DNA of 64,000 bases from NCBI GenBank assembly GCA_021772935.1, contig JAJFLA010000037.1, positions 1-64,000 of the forward strand. The letters are read 5' to 3'. The notes beneath the pieces are model-generated. The model ran no database searches, was not told where the DNA came from, and worked only from the letters and a program-made list of their open reading frames with translations. The position numbers were made by a program, and so were the translations under genes. Origin of the DNA: Gammaproteobacteria bacterium (GTDB lineage: Bacteria; Pseudomonadota; Gammaproteobacteria; Xanthomonadales; SZUA-36). Shown here piece after piece: positions 1 to 9,034 of this stretch (positions are counted from its first letter, which is position 1; each line of letters begins with the position of its first letter).

Positions 1-207
1 GCTGTAAGGCCCGCCTCGCAGGGAATGGCCCAGTCCTTCTCAAGAGGCGCACCAAGAGTAGGCGCCCTCAGGCGACGCAGCAGATGATGCTTTCTCGTAT
101 CGCCCTTCGGGAGCCCCACAAAAGCTCCAATCCTGCGTCGCAGCCTTTGTTAAGGGAGCGGCCATTAACTGCAGGCTGCGCCTTGACCTGAATCTTTTGT
201 GGGGCTC
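1..207. repeat. Truncated repeat element at the window edge
   Basis: No gene is supported here. A 14-bp inverted repeat, GAGCCCCACAAAAG at 111-124 against CTTTTGTGGGGCTC at 194-207, encloses about 70 bp. Bases 46-65 are the exact reverse complement of the 20 bases at 9451-9470 inside the MITE-like element at 9.2 kb. Bases 18-42 resemble 9300-9327 in the same orientation. This points to a mosaic relative of that element whose left part lies outside the window. The family assignment is inference. Confidence 0.55.
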
Positions 208-344
208 TTAATCGACACTTAATACAGGACACTACACTAGGGTAAAGCTATCCGCTCAATACCACTATGTACCAGACTTGATTCTGAATGGTTCTCTGAC
301 CGCGTTTAATCTATGATGTCCACGAATAAACTGAACCGATCCAC

Positions 345-634
345 TAGCCCGAACATTTCACCATGGCGGACGTCAAAATGACAAAATTATTGTTTAATCA
401 AGGGAATAAGGATGTTTTGGTCTATTTCTATTGGTTACAGTTTGTCCTATCCGGTTTTGCACAGCATCTGACTTCACATTTTGGCCGATCCTTCTTGACC
501 CATAGCTACCGCCATGCTTCATCGAACGATCAGCCAAACTGTTGCGCCAGCTACAGCGCAAATCCCGGAGAAGGTGAGACCGTGAAACGGTCGAGAAGCT
601 GGCCTGGGCCATCCTTGATGAAATGTTCGGGCCA
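345..634. repeat. Inverted-repeat-bounded noncoding element upstream of fadE
   Basis: GCCCGAACATTTCA at 347-360 is matched by its reverse complement at 619-632, with partial similarity continuing outward and inward, so about 290 bp are bounded by inverted repeats. An internal stretch at about 568-613 is shared with 53301-53346 in a second element; both contain a 15-base hairpin (578-592 and 53311-53325) whose sixth base pair differs by a compensatory change (T-A against C-G). The small open frames inside have no recognisable protein similarity and are treated as noncoding. Bases 208-344 between the repeats show no feature I can support. Confidence 0.55.
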
Positions 635-678
635 GCCGGTTTGACTCTGATAATTTTCACGCTAAAGCGAGCACATGT

Positions 679-3138
679 ATGACCGCCCTTTATCTGGCTA
701 TACTCGTATTGTCATTGCTTTTATTGGCTTACTATCGTATTCCCCTGTTAATTTCTATAGCGATCCTGGCTGGACTCACTTTTGCCTTCACCGAACTTCG
801 CCATTTTTACCCAATCCCGGGCTGGTTCCGCTGGTCTTACGGTATTTTTACCGTCAGTCTGGCCGGCTTCGCCATTAAGCCTCTGCGTCGCTTATTAGTT
901 AGTAACCGTTTGTTTAGCGTGTATCGCAAAGTGATGCCCAAGCTCTCTTCCACAGAACGTGAAGCGCTGGAAGCAGGCACAGTCTGGTGGGATGCAGAAT
1001 TATTTAGTGGCAGGCCGCGTTGGCGTCGCTTATTGCGACAACCTGCCCCATTCTTAAGTGAACGCGAGCAAGAGTTCATCAACGGCCCGGTTGAAGAACT
1101 GTGTCTAATGCTCGACGATTGGAAAATCCACGACGAGTACCAGGATCTGCCTGAAACTATTTGGCAGTTCATCCGTGAGAATCGGTTTTTTGGCATGATC
1201 ATTCCAGCGCAGTACGGTGGTCTTGAATTCTCAGCACAGGCCAATTCAGCCGTGGTGATGAAAATTGCAAGTCGCAATGTGGCGGCGGCGGTTACTGTTA
1301 TGGTGCCCAATTCACTCGGTCCCGGCGAGTTATTGATGCACTACGGCACTGATACGCAAAAAAGCTACTACCTGCCACGTCTCGCCAACGGCGAAGAAAT
1401 TCCCTGCTTTGCACTTACATCACCACTCGCCGGGTCTGACGCAGGTGCCATGCCAGACACGGGCATTGTCTGCAAAGATGAATTTGAAGGAAAAGAAGTT
1501 CTGGGCCTACGGGTCAGTTGGAATAAGCGTTACATTACCCTCGCCCCTGTTGCTACATTGCTTGGCCTGGCATTCAGGGCCTACGACCCGGACGGGCTAT
1601 TGGGTGATAATGAAGACCTCGGCATCAGTTGCGCACTGATTCCGGCCGACACGACTGGTGTTGAACTTGGTAATCGTCACCTGCCGATTGGTTCAGTATT
1701 TATGAATGGCCCCACACGTGGCAAAGATGTTTTCATCCCGATGGATTGGGTGATCGGTGGGCAAGAACGTCTGGGACAGGGTTGGCGCATGCTAATGCAA
1801 AGTCTGGCGGCTGGCCGGGCCATTTCATTACCCTCTCTGGGTGTTGCTGGTGGCAAAATGGCCTCACTGCTAACCGGTGCATACGCTAGAATCCGCACCC
1901 AATTCGATGTGCCTATTGGTTATTTTGGTGGTATTGAAGAACCTCTGTCGAGGATTGGCGGCAGAACTTATCGTATGGATGCCGCAAGGATACTCACATT
2001 GATCGCACTGGATAAGGGCGAAAAACCTGGCGTACTGTCTGCCATCAACAAGTATCAGTTAACCGAAGGCAGTCGCCAATGCATTATTGACGCGATGGAT
2101 GTTCATGGCGGCAAAGGTATCATCCAGGGACCTAACAATTACCTTGCCAATAGTTATCAGGCACTACCAATATCCATTACCGTTGAAGGTGCCAATATAT
2201 TAACGCGTTCATTGATAATTTTTGGCCAGGGCGCCATCCGGGCACACCCCTATCTGTTGAAAGAAATGAACGCTGTCACCGGCATTGCCAATAGCCAGGC
2301 CAGGCGTGCTTTTGACAACGCCCTTTTTGCACATATTGGCTTCACCCTAAGCAACACCGTACGAAGCCTTTTACTGGGCCTTACAGCTAGCAGAATGACC
2401 CCGGCACCCGTGAGTGGGCCCCACGCGAAATATTTCCGACAACTAAGCCGAATGAGTGCTGCATTTGCATTCATAGCAGATTCTGTTTTGCTGTTGCTGG
2501 GCGGCAAGTTCAAGTTTAAAGAAAAGCTGTCGGGTAGACTGGCGGATGCATTGATCCATTTATACATGGCCAGCGCCATGCTAAAACGCTTCGAGGATGA
2601 TAATTGCCCTGCTGGTGACTTACCTTTACTCACGTGGGGTATGGAAGACAGTCTTTACACAATCCAACAAAGCCTGCTTGGGGTCATCCAGAACTTCCCA
2701 GTTCCTGTGCTTGCTCGGAGTGTCCGGCTGCTTATATTTCCATTCGGTCTACCATTTTCCAAGCCATCTGACAAAACTGTCAAAGCTGTTGCACAACTGT
2801 TACTGAACGAAAATGAAAGCCGGGAACGATTAGTCGATGGTGTTTTCATTTCAGACCGGGATGATGCCACCGGTCGCGTCAATAAAGCATTTCACCTGGT
2901 GCTGGAAGCAGAACCGGCTGAACGCGCCATCAAAAATGCCTTGAAGGAATCCGTAAACTTCGAGAATTATGAAGGCTTGGTTAAACGCGCCACCGAAAGT
3001 GGTGTTATTACCGAAGAACAAGCAACCATGGTACGTCTGGCACAGCAGGCCAGTGCCAGCGTGATCGCAGTTGATGATTTCCCCCGACGAGTAATGGGGT
3101 CAAACTCAAGTACATCAGAAAAGAGTCAATCATCATAA
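679..3138 (+). CDS. fadE: Acyl-CoA dehydrogenase FadE
   Basis: FadE is the FAD-dependent enzyme of the first beta-oxidation step, converting acyl-CoA to trans-2-enoyl-CoA. The product is 819 residues, close to the E. coli enzyme (about 814) and much longer than ordinary acyl-CoA dehydrogenases. The first ~65 residues hold hydrophobic segments typical of the FadE membrane anchor. The acyl-CoA dehydrogenase core follows, with the flavin-loop TSPLAGSDAGAMPD near residue 250 and VEGANILTRSL with FGQGAIRAHP near residues 500-525, then the FadE-specific C-terminal extension. The ATG at 679 was chosen because it begins the hydrophobic anchor; an out-of-frame ATG lies 4 bases upstream. The gene stands alone, convergent with the patatin gene 40 bp downstream. 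Bases 3156-3164 after the stop contain a CTGACCCCG motif like the REP palindromes elsewhere in the window. Confidence 0.95.
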   Translation: MTALYLAILVLSLLLLAYYRIPLLISIAILAGLTFAFTELRHFYPIPGWFRWSYGIFTVSLAGFAIKPLRRLLVSNRLFSVYRKVMPKLSSTEREALEAGTVWWDAELFSGRPRWRRLLRQPAPFLSEREQEFINGPVEELCLMLDDWKIHDEYQDLPETIWQFIRENRFFGMIIPAQYGGLEFSAQANSAVVMKIASRNVAAAVTVMVPNSLGPGELLMHYGTDTQKSYYLPRLANGEEIPCFALTSPLAGSDAGAMPDTGIVCKDEFEGKEVLGLRVSWNKRYITLAPVATLLGLAFRAYDPDGLLGDNEDLGISCALIPADTTGVELGNRHLPIGSVFMNGPTRGKDVFIPMDWVIGGQERLGQGWRMLMQSLAAGRAISLPSLGVAGGKMASLLTGAYARIRTQFDVPIGYFGGIEEPLSRIGGRTYRMDAARILTLIALDKGEKPGVLSAINKYQLTEGSRQCIIDAMDVHGGKGIIQGPNNYLANSYQALPISITVEGANILTRSLIIFGQGAIRAHPYLLKEMNAVTGIANSQARRAFDNALFAHIGFTLSNTVRSLLLGLTASRMTPAPVSGPHAKYFRQLSRMSAAFAFIADSVLLLLGGKFKFKEKLSGRLADALIHLYMASAMLKRFEDDNCPAGDLPLLTWGMEDSLYTIQQSLLGVIQNFPVPVLARSVRLLIFPFGLPFSKPSDKTVKAVAQLLLNENESRERLVDGVFISDRDDATGRVNKAFHLVLEAEPAERAIKNALKESVNFENYEGLVKRATESGVITEEQATMVRLAQQASASVIAVDDFPRRVMGSNSSTSEKSQSS

Positions 3139-3178
3139 AGAATCATATACATCCGAGCCTGACCCCGATGTCTGCAGA

Positions 3179-4315
3179 CTATGACTTCAGGAAATGCTCA
3201 ATTTCCTTTTCCGCATTCATTCCGTCAGCGTAACCAAGATCAATCAGTTCGCCGCAATAGGCTGATTCGAACAACAGGTAACTGGCCATACGCCAATCCC
3301 GGCCCCAGCCACCCAGCGTACGCAATAAAACCTGAACGCTACGTGGTATTTCATGCACATGTGCCTGAGTGACCTGACGCAGGTCCTGGCTGGGTTTAAT
3401 TACCAGGCTGTCAATAGGTATCATTCCGGTCTGCTGACGTTTTGCTTCCGGAACCAGCTTCAGGGTTCTGTTGATACGTTTCATTCGTGCCAGATCTGCT
3501 TGAAGCGTATCCATGAAAATCGTATCCATCAGGTAACCACCAATTTCACCCGCCGAGGGATATTCTGTGGGGCTTGTCGGCGGCAGATCGGGCTTTTCAT
3601 CACGCGTACCAATGACCAGTATCCTGTCTGCACCCAGATGTATCGCGGGACTTAGTGGTGCAACCATACGCATACCGCCGTCACCAAAATATTCGTTGCC
3701 GATGCGTTCTGCGGGGAAAAGGATCGGTAAAGCCGCCGATGCGAGTAAATGGTTGATTTTTAGCTTGGTGGCCTGGCCAGCTCGGCGTGTGCGCTGCCAG
3801 TTATTGATGGCCATATGTGTCTGGAAAAAACTAATTGCGCTGGCACAGGTATAGCCGGATGCGGTTATAGCCACAGCACGCAATGCCTCGAGTTTCAGTG
3901 CAGTCTGAATACCATCCAATTGCAGTTCCTTTTGCAGGAACAGTCGTAACGGCGCGTTATCCAGAAAAGCCCTTGGATTAGTCGCAATAAGGCCTCCGGA
4001 TAACAAGGTGATGGCAAATCGCATCCCGGATTTGAACACGCTCCATGCATCAGTGCGGTAGACACGCTCACAGTGCATGCTGCGCCAGAAGTTCTCCATA
4101 CGCTCAACACCCGTTAAAAACTCATGCGCATGGCTGGCTAAAACAATGGCATTGATCGCACCAGCAGAAGTACCACAAATGATGGGGAAAGGATTATGAT
4201 CATCTGCCAGCAATTCAGCGATGGCTTTGAGTACACCTACTTGATAAGCGCCGCGTGCACCACCACCGGGCAAAACCAGTGCGGTGTTTCTTGATGATGT
4301 GTTTTGGTTTTGCAT
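3179..4315 (-). CDS. Patatin-like phospholipase family protein
   Basis: Patatin-like proteins are Ser-Asp dyad lipid acyl hydrolases. The 378-residue product starts almost directly with the glycine-rich oxyanion motif PGGGARGAYQVGVL (residues 16-29). The nucleophile elbow GTSAG follows with Ser50, and the catalytic Asp lies in FGDGGMRM near residue 217. There is no signal peptide, so action on cytoplasmic or inner-membrane lipid is likely. The C-terminal third matches long bacterial patatin homologues but has no named domain I recognise. It is monocistronic and convergent with fadE. The substrate cannot be inferred from sequence. Confidence 0.9.
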   Translation of the reverse strand: MQNQNTSSRNTALVLPGGGARGAYQVGVLKAIAELLADDHNPFPIICGTSAGAINAIVLASHAHEFLTGVERMENFWRSMHCERVYRTDAWSVFKSGMRFAITLLSGGLIATNPRAFLDNAPLRLFLQKELQLDGIQTALKLEALRAVAITASGYTCASAISFFQTHMAINNWQRTRRAGQATKLKINHLLASAALPILFPAERIGNEYFGDGGMRMVAPLSPAIHLGADRILVIGTRDEKPDLPPTSPTEYPSAGEIGGYLMDTIFMDTLQADLARMKRINRTLKLVPEAKRQQTGMIPIDSLVIKPSQDLRQVTQAHVHEIPRSVQVLLRTLGGWGRDWRMASYLLFESAYCGELIDLGYADGMNAEKEIEHFLKS

Positions 4316-4535
4316 GTCGATTTAAATAGATTTCAAGGGGCAAAGCCTCGTTTAGCTTGAATACTTACACAATAGACCCTATTCAAGGCCAAATACTTCC
4401 ATGAAATGAGTTTAGTTACCAGTGAATGTATACTAGTGTATTGGATCAAACTAGTGCCTACTGGCTATTGGCGGTTTGTCTGAAAATGACTTCATCTGTG
4501 CGGCAGAAATCAACGACTTGCTGGAACCCTGAATA

Positions 4536-5492
4536 ATGACTGAAATCCCTTTGCAAAAAACGTCTTCCGGAAGCGACCTTCTTGACCGGTTGAAGGAAGC
4601 GGTCAAGCTTGTCAATCAGATCGTCGTAGGCAAAGAACAGCAAGTGAAGCTTGCATTCAGTTGTTTACTGGCGCGCGGTCACTTGTTGATCGAGGATTTA
4701 CCAGGCGTCGGAAAGACGACCCTGGCACGTGCGCTGGCAACCGTAATTGGTGTACGTTACCAACGTATCCAGTTTACCAGCGACCTGCTACCAGCCGATA
4801 TTCTCGGTGTTTCCATTTACCGCCGTGACCAGGAAAGGTTTGAATTTCATCCCGGCCCAATTTTTTCAGAACTGGTGCTTGCCGATGAAATCAACCGTGC
4901 CACTCCAAAATCCCAAAGTGCCCTGTTGGAAGCGATGGCGGAGGGCCAGGTTACGATTGAAGGAGTAACGCATATTCTGCCCAAGCCGTTTTTTGTGATC
5001 GCCACCCAGAATCCACTTGACCTGGCTGGCACATTTCCGCTACCAGACTCCCAACTGGACCGATTCCTTATGAGCATTTCGTTGGGATTTCCTGAGCCGA
5101 ATTTTGAACGGAATCTGTTGACCTCTGAAGATCGGAATTTAATGTTGCGTGATGCACAAGCGATTATTAGTCCCGACGACGTATTACGACTCAACGAAGC
5201 ATGTCAAACAATATACGTTAGCGAAGCCCTGCTGGATTATGTACAGGCATTGCTTGCCGAAACTCGTAACAGCCGTTGGTTTGAAACCGGTCTTTCACCA
5301 CGGGCGGGCATTGCCATGCTGCATTGCTGCAAAGCTTTTGCCTTTCTTGAAGGCAGGGAATTTGCAATTCCCGAAGACGTCAAGGCTATATTCCCAGGGC
5401 TTGCACGCCATCGTATGACCGTCCCTCACGGTATGGAAACATCAGTTGAAGAACAGATTTCTGGTTTATTAAACCAGGTCGCGATCCCGTGA
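4536..5492 (+). CDS. MoxR-family AAA ATPase
   Basis: MoxR ATPases are chaperone-like AAA+ proteins that usually act with a neighbouring DUF58 or VWA protein. The 318-residue product has Walker A GVGKTTLA (Gly57, Lys60), Walker B LVLADEINRATPKSQ and sensor 1 FVIATQNP, followed by the AAA lid. It is the first gene of a run with DUF58 (4-bp gap), a TgpA-like transglutaminase and an Slp lipoprotein, an arrangement that is common in gammaproteobacteria. The ATG at 4536 has only a weak upstream GGA. The 220 bp upstream (4316-4535) lies between divergent genes and presumably holds both promoters; I see no specific operator there. Confidence 0.93.
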   Translation: MTEIPLQKTSSGSDLLDRLKEAVKLVNQIVVGKEQQVKLAFSCLLARGHLLIEDLPGVGKTTLARALATVIGVRYQRIQFTSDLLPADILGVSIYRRDQERFEFHPGPIFSELVLADEINRATPKSQSALLEAMAEGQVTIEGVTHILPKPFFVIATQNPLDLAGTFPLPDSQLDRFLMSISLGFPEPNFERNLLTSEDRNLMLRDAQAIISPDDVLRLNEACQTIYVSEALLDYVQALLAETRNSRWFETGLSPRAGIAMLHCCKAFAFLEGREFAIPEDVKAIFPGLARHRMTVPHGMETSVEEQISGLLNQVAIP

Positions 5493-5496
5493 ATTA

Positions 5497-6477
5497 ATGG
5501 CAACAGTCGCCACCAAAAAATTACGTAAACCTGTTACGGACATGATTGTAAGCCGGATCAGGCAGCGTGTGCTCGCCAAGCGTGGGCCAATGACACCGCC
5601 ATTCGAATTGGAATACCGCCACATTTTTGTACTACCAACAAGTTTTGGCTGGGGCTTCGGCTTCATGCTGGTTTTCATGACACTTGGTGGTCTTAACTTC
5701 AATAACAACATGGCCCTGATTCTGGTGTTCTTGCTGGCTACCATTGCTCAACTAACTACACTGATTGCCTACCGAAACCTGTCCGGATTAAAAATTGACA
5801 ACATTTATTCCGAACCGGTCTTTTGTGGTGAAGCCGCACACTTTTATGTGCTTGTTTCCAATCAGAATGAACGTCAGCGCTTTGCCGTCCAGGCCGGCTT
5901 CAAACCACCCCAGGATTGCACTGATTTCAAACTCAATTCCAGCGAATCATTTCACCTGAAACACCCAACGCTTAACCGTGGCTGGCTCGAAATGCCGTCT
6001 TTTCGATTGGAAACACGTTTCCCACTGGGACTTTTCAAAGCATGGTCATGGGTTTTTCCGCAAAGCCGCTGCCTGGTTTATCCATCACCTGCCAAAAAAG
6101 CCCCGCCTTTGCCAAAAACGGGTCACGGACAAGCGGGTCAGGCTGCAAAAGGTGACGGTGACCAGGTTCATGGATTGCGTAAATACCAGCCTGGTGATTC
6201 CATTCGACGTGTTGCCTGGAGAGCCAGCGCACGTCACGATGAACTTTATAGTCTGGAAATGGAAGCGCCACAGGAAGAAGCCTGTGAGCTGGATTGGGAT
6301 TTGTTACATGGTGTTGATGTTGAAACCCGTCTTTCCATTCTCACTGCATGGGTCGTAGCTGCGGACCACAAACAACTGTCATATAGCCTGAAGCTTCCCG
6401 GCGAACAGGTGCCAAGCGACAATGGTATCAATCACCGCTCAAAATGCCTGGAACTACTGGCCTTGTATTTGCTGTGA
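5497..6477 (+). CDS. DUF58 domain-containing membrane protein
   Basis: The 326-residue product has two hydrophobic segments at about residues 45-90 and then the DUF58 core. Its signature is near residues 225-250: GLRKYQPGDSIRRVAWRASAR, split here as KYQPGDSIR and VAWRASARHDEL. DUF58 proteins are presumed partners of MoxR ATPases; the biochemical role is not known. The gene starts 4 bp after moxR and its last 34 bp overlap the start of the transglutaminase gene in another frame, so translational coupling is likely. The length is toward the short end of the family, with no sign of truncation. Confidence 0.9.
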   Translation: MATVATKKLRKPVTDMIVSRIRQRVLAKRGPMTPPFELEYRHIFVLPTSFGWGFGFMLVFMTLGGLNFNNNMALILVFLLATIAQLTTLIAYRNLSGLKIDNIYSEPVFCGEAAHFYVLVSNQNERQRFAVQAGFKPPQDCTDFKLNSSESFHLKHPTLNRGWLEMPSFRLETRFPLGLFKAWSWVFPQSRCLVYPSPAKKAPPLPKTGHGQAGQAAKGDGDQVHGLRKYQPGDSIRRVAWRASARHDELYSLEMEAPQEEACELDWDLLHGVDVETRLSILTAWVVAADHKQLSYSLKLPGEQVPSDNGINHRSKCLELLALYLL

Positions 6478-8480
6478 ATCCCGCAAGCACAAGGAGACTG
6501 AACCAGCTCGGAATTTTTTGGGTGACAGCAGCTCTTTGCATCAGCATGTTTCCACAACTTGGCAACATGCCGATACATCTGGTATCAATTACGCTATTAC
6601 CCATCATGTGGCGTCTGCTGGCGGAAGTTCGCGATTGGAAAACCCCGCCAATGTTGTTGCGTTTAATTGCGACAGCCTTTGCGATTGCTGCACTGGTCGT
6701 TACCTATGGTGGACTCCTGGGGAGACGTGCCGCCGTCAGTATGCTGGTGTTGATGCTATCGTTGAAATTACTCGAGACCTTTCGCATCCGTGATGCCCGT
6801 ATCGTCGTTAGTTTGAGTTTGTTCCTGTGTGCAACGCAGTTTCTTTTTTCCCAGGGCGTTTTGATGATTATTTATATCACTGCCTGCCTGCTAAGTGCAT
6901 TAATTGCACTCATGTACCTGCACAGAAAAGAAGCCTACGAGCATGTGGGTGAAGCACCGGCCAGCGGTCACAATCTTTTTACTCAAGTAGCTTTCGGTGT
7001 GCGTCTGATGGCACTCGCCTTGCCGATCGGCTTAGCACTTTTTTTGCTTTTTCCACGCTGGGCCAGTCCGCTGTGGGGCCTTCCCGAAGATGCTCTGGAC
7101 GCCCGTTCCGGTCTCTCTGACTCCATGACGCCAGGCAGTATTCAGAGCTTGTTCATGGACGATTCACCAGCGTTTCGTGTCACATTCGAAGGCCTTTTAC
7201 CGAGCCATAGTGAACTATACTGGCGTGGTCCGATATTCTGGGACTTCAATGGCCACAGCTGGCAAGCCAGTTACCTCAACCTCAACCTGATTGCCAACAA
7301 TAAGCCGGATCCGGAACAAGCACCATTTCGCTATGAAGTCCAGATGGAACCAACCGAACAGCGCTGGCTATTTGCATTGGATTACCCGGCGCTGACTCCA
7401 AGTGGCACCCACCTGACCGTGGACTACCAGTTATTCTCTACCCGACCCATCACACGCTTACGCGAATATGTCATGGCCTCTGACCCAGATTTCCTTGACA
7501 GTCCTCAATTAGGGCAGACTTTACGCCGAGCAGCACTCGAACTGCCCGCAGGGTTTAACCCAAGAACTGCTGAAATGATGGCGGATTGGCGCAAAGAGGC
7601 CATTAGAGATGCCGACATCGTGCAAAGGGCCCTGATGTATTTCAACCAGGAGCAATTTCATTACACCTTGAATCCACCACTACTCAGCAATCACACGGTG
7701 GATGAATTCCTGTTCGAGACACGACAAGGGTTTTGTGAGCATTACGCGTCAGCATTCACTGTGATGATGCGGATGGCGGGTATCCCAGCCCGTGTGGTAA
7801 CCGGGTATCAGGGTGGGTGGTACAACGAAATCGGCGCTTATATGTTGGTCAGACAATCCGATGCCCATGCCTGGTCAGAAGTCTGGGTCAGAGGCTCAGG
7901 TTGGACACGTATCGATCCAACTGCTGCGGTCGCTCCGGATCGTGTAGAACAAGGCGCCGTAGACTCACTTGCCCAGCGTCGGCATATGCTTGATTTTGAG
8001 TGGCTGAGAAATATGAGGAATTCCTTTGACCTGTTTCAGCATGGGTGGAACAACTGGGTCGTTGCATTCGGCTCCGATAACCAATCACGTCTGTTCACAA
8101 ATTTTGGCCTGGATTTTCTTGACTCTACCAAACTGGTCACCGCACTGATTGCCATTATCCTGATCATTAGTGCAGTGATGTTCATGCTGGCACCGTTGTT
8201 GTTGAGAGTCCGTTCATCGCACAAACAGGATCCATTGCTACGCTTATGGCAGAAATTTATCCGGAAACTTAAAAAAGCCGGATTTATTTCACACCCATCC
8301 ATGGGCCCGATGGAACTCGCTGCAAATGCAAGCTGTCAACTGGAATACAAAGACGATGGTATCAGCCGGATTGCTGAACTCTACATGTTATGCCGTTATT
8401 CAAAAAACACTGGCAATCTGGTAGAACTGGCAGCATTGATAAACGGTTTTCAGCCACAGCCGCAATTACGGGGCACCTAA
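6444..8480 (+). CDS. TgpA-like transglutaminase family membrane protein
   Basis: The 678-residue protein has a multi-pass N-terminal region (about residues 15-200, DUF3488/TgpA type), a periplasmic transglutaminase-like domain and a C-terminal membrane segment near residue 565 followed by a DUF4129-like tail. The catalytic triad is visible: Cys431 in GFCEHYASAF, His475 in SDAHAWSEVW and Asp491 in RIDPTAAV. The Pseudomonas relative TgpA is reported as essential in that organism, but the substrate is unknown. The ATG at 6444 lies inside the DUF58 gene, and no better start follows before the first membrane helix. It sits third in the MoxR-DUF58-TgpA operon and is followed after 11 bp by an Slp-family lipoprotein gene. 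Confidence 0.92.
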   Translation: MPGTTGLVFAVNPASTRRLNQLGIFWVTAALCISMFPQLGNMPIHLVSITLLPIMWRLLAEVRDWKTPPMLLRLIATAFAIAALVVTYGGLLGRRAAVSMLVLMLSLKLLETFRIRDARIVVSLSLFLCATQFLFSQGVLMIIYITACLLSALIALMYLHRKEAYEHVGEAPASGHNLFTQVAFGVRLMALALPIGLALFLLFPRWASPLWGLPEDALDARSGLSDSMTPGSIQSLFMDDSPAFRVTFEGLLPSHSELYWRGPIFWDFNGHSWQASYLNLNLIANNKPDPEQAPFRYEVQMEPTEQRWLFALDYPALTPSGTHLTVDYQLFSTRPITRLREYVMASDPDFLDSPQLGQTLRRAALELPAGFNPRTAEMMADWRKEAIRDADIVQRALMYFNQEQFHYTLNPPLLSNHTVDEFLFETRQGFCEHYASAFTVMMRMAGIPARVVTGYQGGWYNEIGAYMLVRQSDAHAWSEVWVRGSGWTRIDPTAAVAPDRVEQGAVDSLAQRRHMLDFEWLRNMRNSFDLFQHGWNNWVVAFGSDNQSRLFTNFGLDFLDSTKLVTALIAIILIISAVMFMLAPLLLRVRSSHKQDPLLRLWQKFIRKLKKAGFISHPSMGPMELAANASCQLEYKDDGISRIAELYMLCRYSKNTGNLVELAALINGFQPQPQLRGT

Positions 8481-8491
8481 GGAGCACAAAG

Positions 8492-9016
8492 ATGAAGTAT
8501 TTGATCCGTAACGCCAGCCTGATCATTTTGAGTAGTTTACTGTCCTCCGCGTGTACCTCCATTCCAGCTCAATTGAGTGGTGAATACAGCTCACTGATAC
8601 CGGAAAATACCACTGAAAAAGATATGGAAACGCCTGTCCGCTGGGGTGGCGTGGTACTGGAGACCCGCCCTGAGACTGACTATACCTGTTTTGAAATCCT
8701 GTCCAGACAATTGCGAAAATCAATGCGTCCGGAAAGTTCAGACCAGGCCAGCGGACGTTTCATCGCTTGCAAGCCGGGTTTTTACGACCCTGAAGTTTTT
8801 GAAAAGGGCCGTGAAGTTACACTGACTGGTAAAATTATTCACATAGATACGCGTAAGGTCGGTGAATTCGACTATCACTTTCCGGTCGTAGATATCGAAT
8901 TCATGAGTCTGTGGCCTGAACGCCGGGAATCAGTTCATTTCGATTATTCTGGTCTGTATGGGCCTTACTACTGGCATTATCCACATCATGGGTATTCTTA
9001 CCGGTACCGATTTTGA
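8492..9016 (+). CDS. Slp-family outer membrane lipoprotein
   Basis: The product is 174 residues from the ATG at 8492, which has a good AAGGAG 8 bases upstream (8480-8485). An upstream in-frame ATG at 8390 would overlap the previous gene and hide the signal peptide, so it was rejected. The N-terminus is a lipoprotein signal with lipobox LSSAC near residues 17-21. The mature part has the Slp pattern: IPxxL, RWGGVVLETRP, a central conserved Cys pair (YTCFE and IACKPG) and strand-rich DPEVFEKGREVTLTGKI. The C-terminus is rich in Tyr, His and Trp. Slp proteins are starvation-associated outer membrane lipoproteins of unknown mechanism. It appears to close the moxR operon. Confidence 0.88.
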   Translation: MKYLIRNASLIILSSLLSSACTSIPAQLSGEYSSLIPENTTEKDMETPVRWGGVVLETRPETDYTCFEILSRQLRKSMRPESSDQASGRFIACKPGFYDPEVFEKGREVTLTGKIIHIDTRKVGEFDYHFPVVDIEFMSLWPERRESVHFDYSGLYGPYYWHYPHHGYSYRYRF

Positions 9017-9034
9017 GTAAACTCCGATCCATTC

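Noticed and set aside
363-644. 93-codon open frame upstream of fadE
   Set aside because: It lies within an inverted-repeat element, has no ribosome site, shows no family similarity, and an overlapping antisense frame is equally open.
837-1310. 157-codon antisense frame inside fadE
   Set aside because: Shadow of a strongly conserved gene on the other strand, with no conserved motif.
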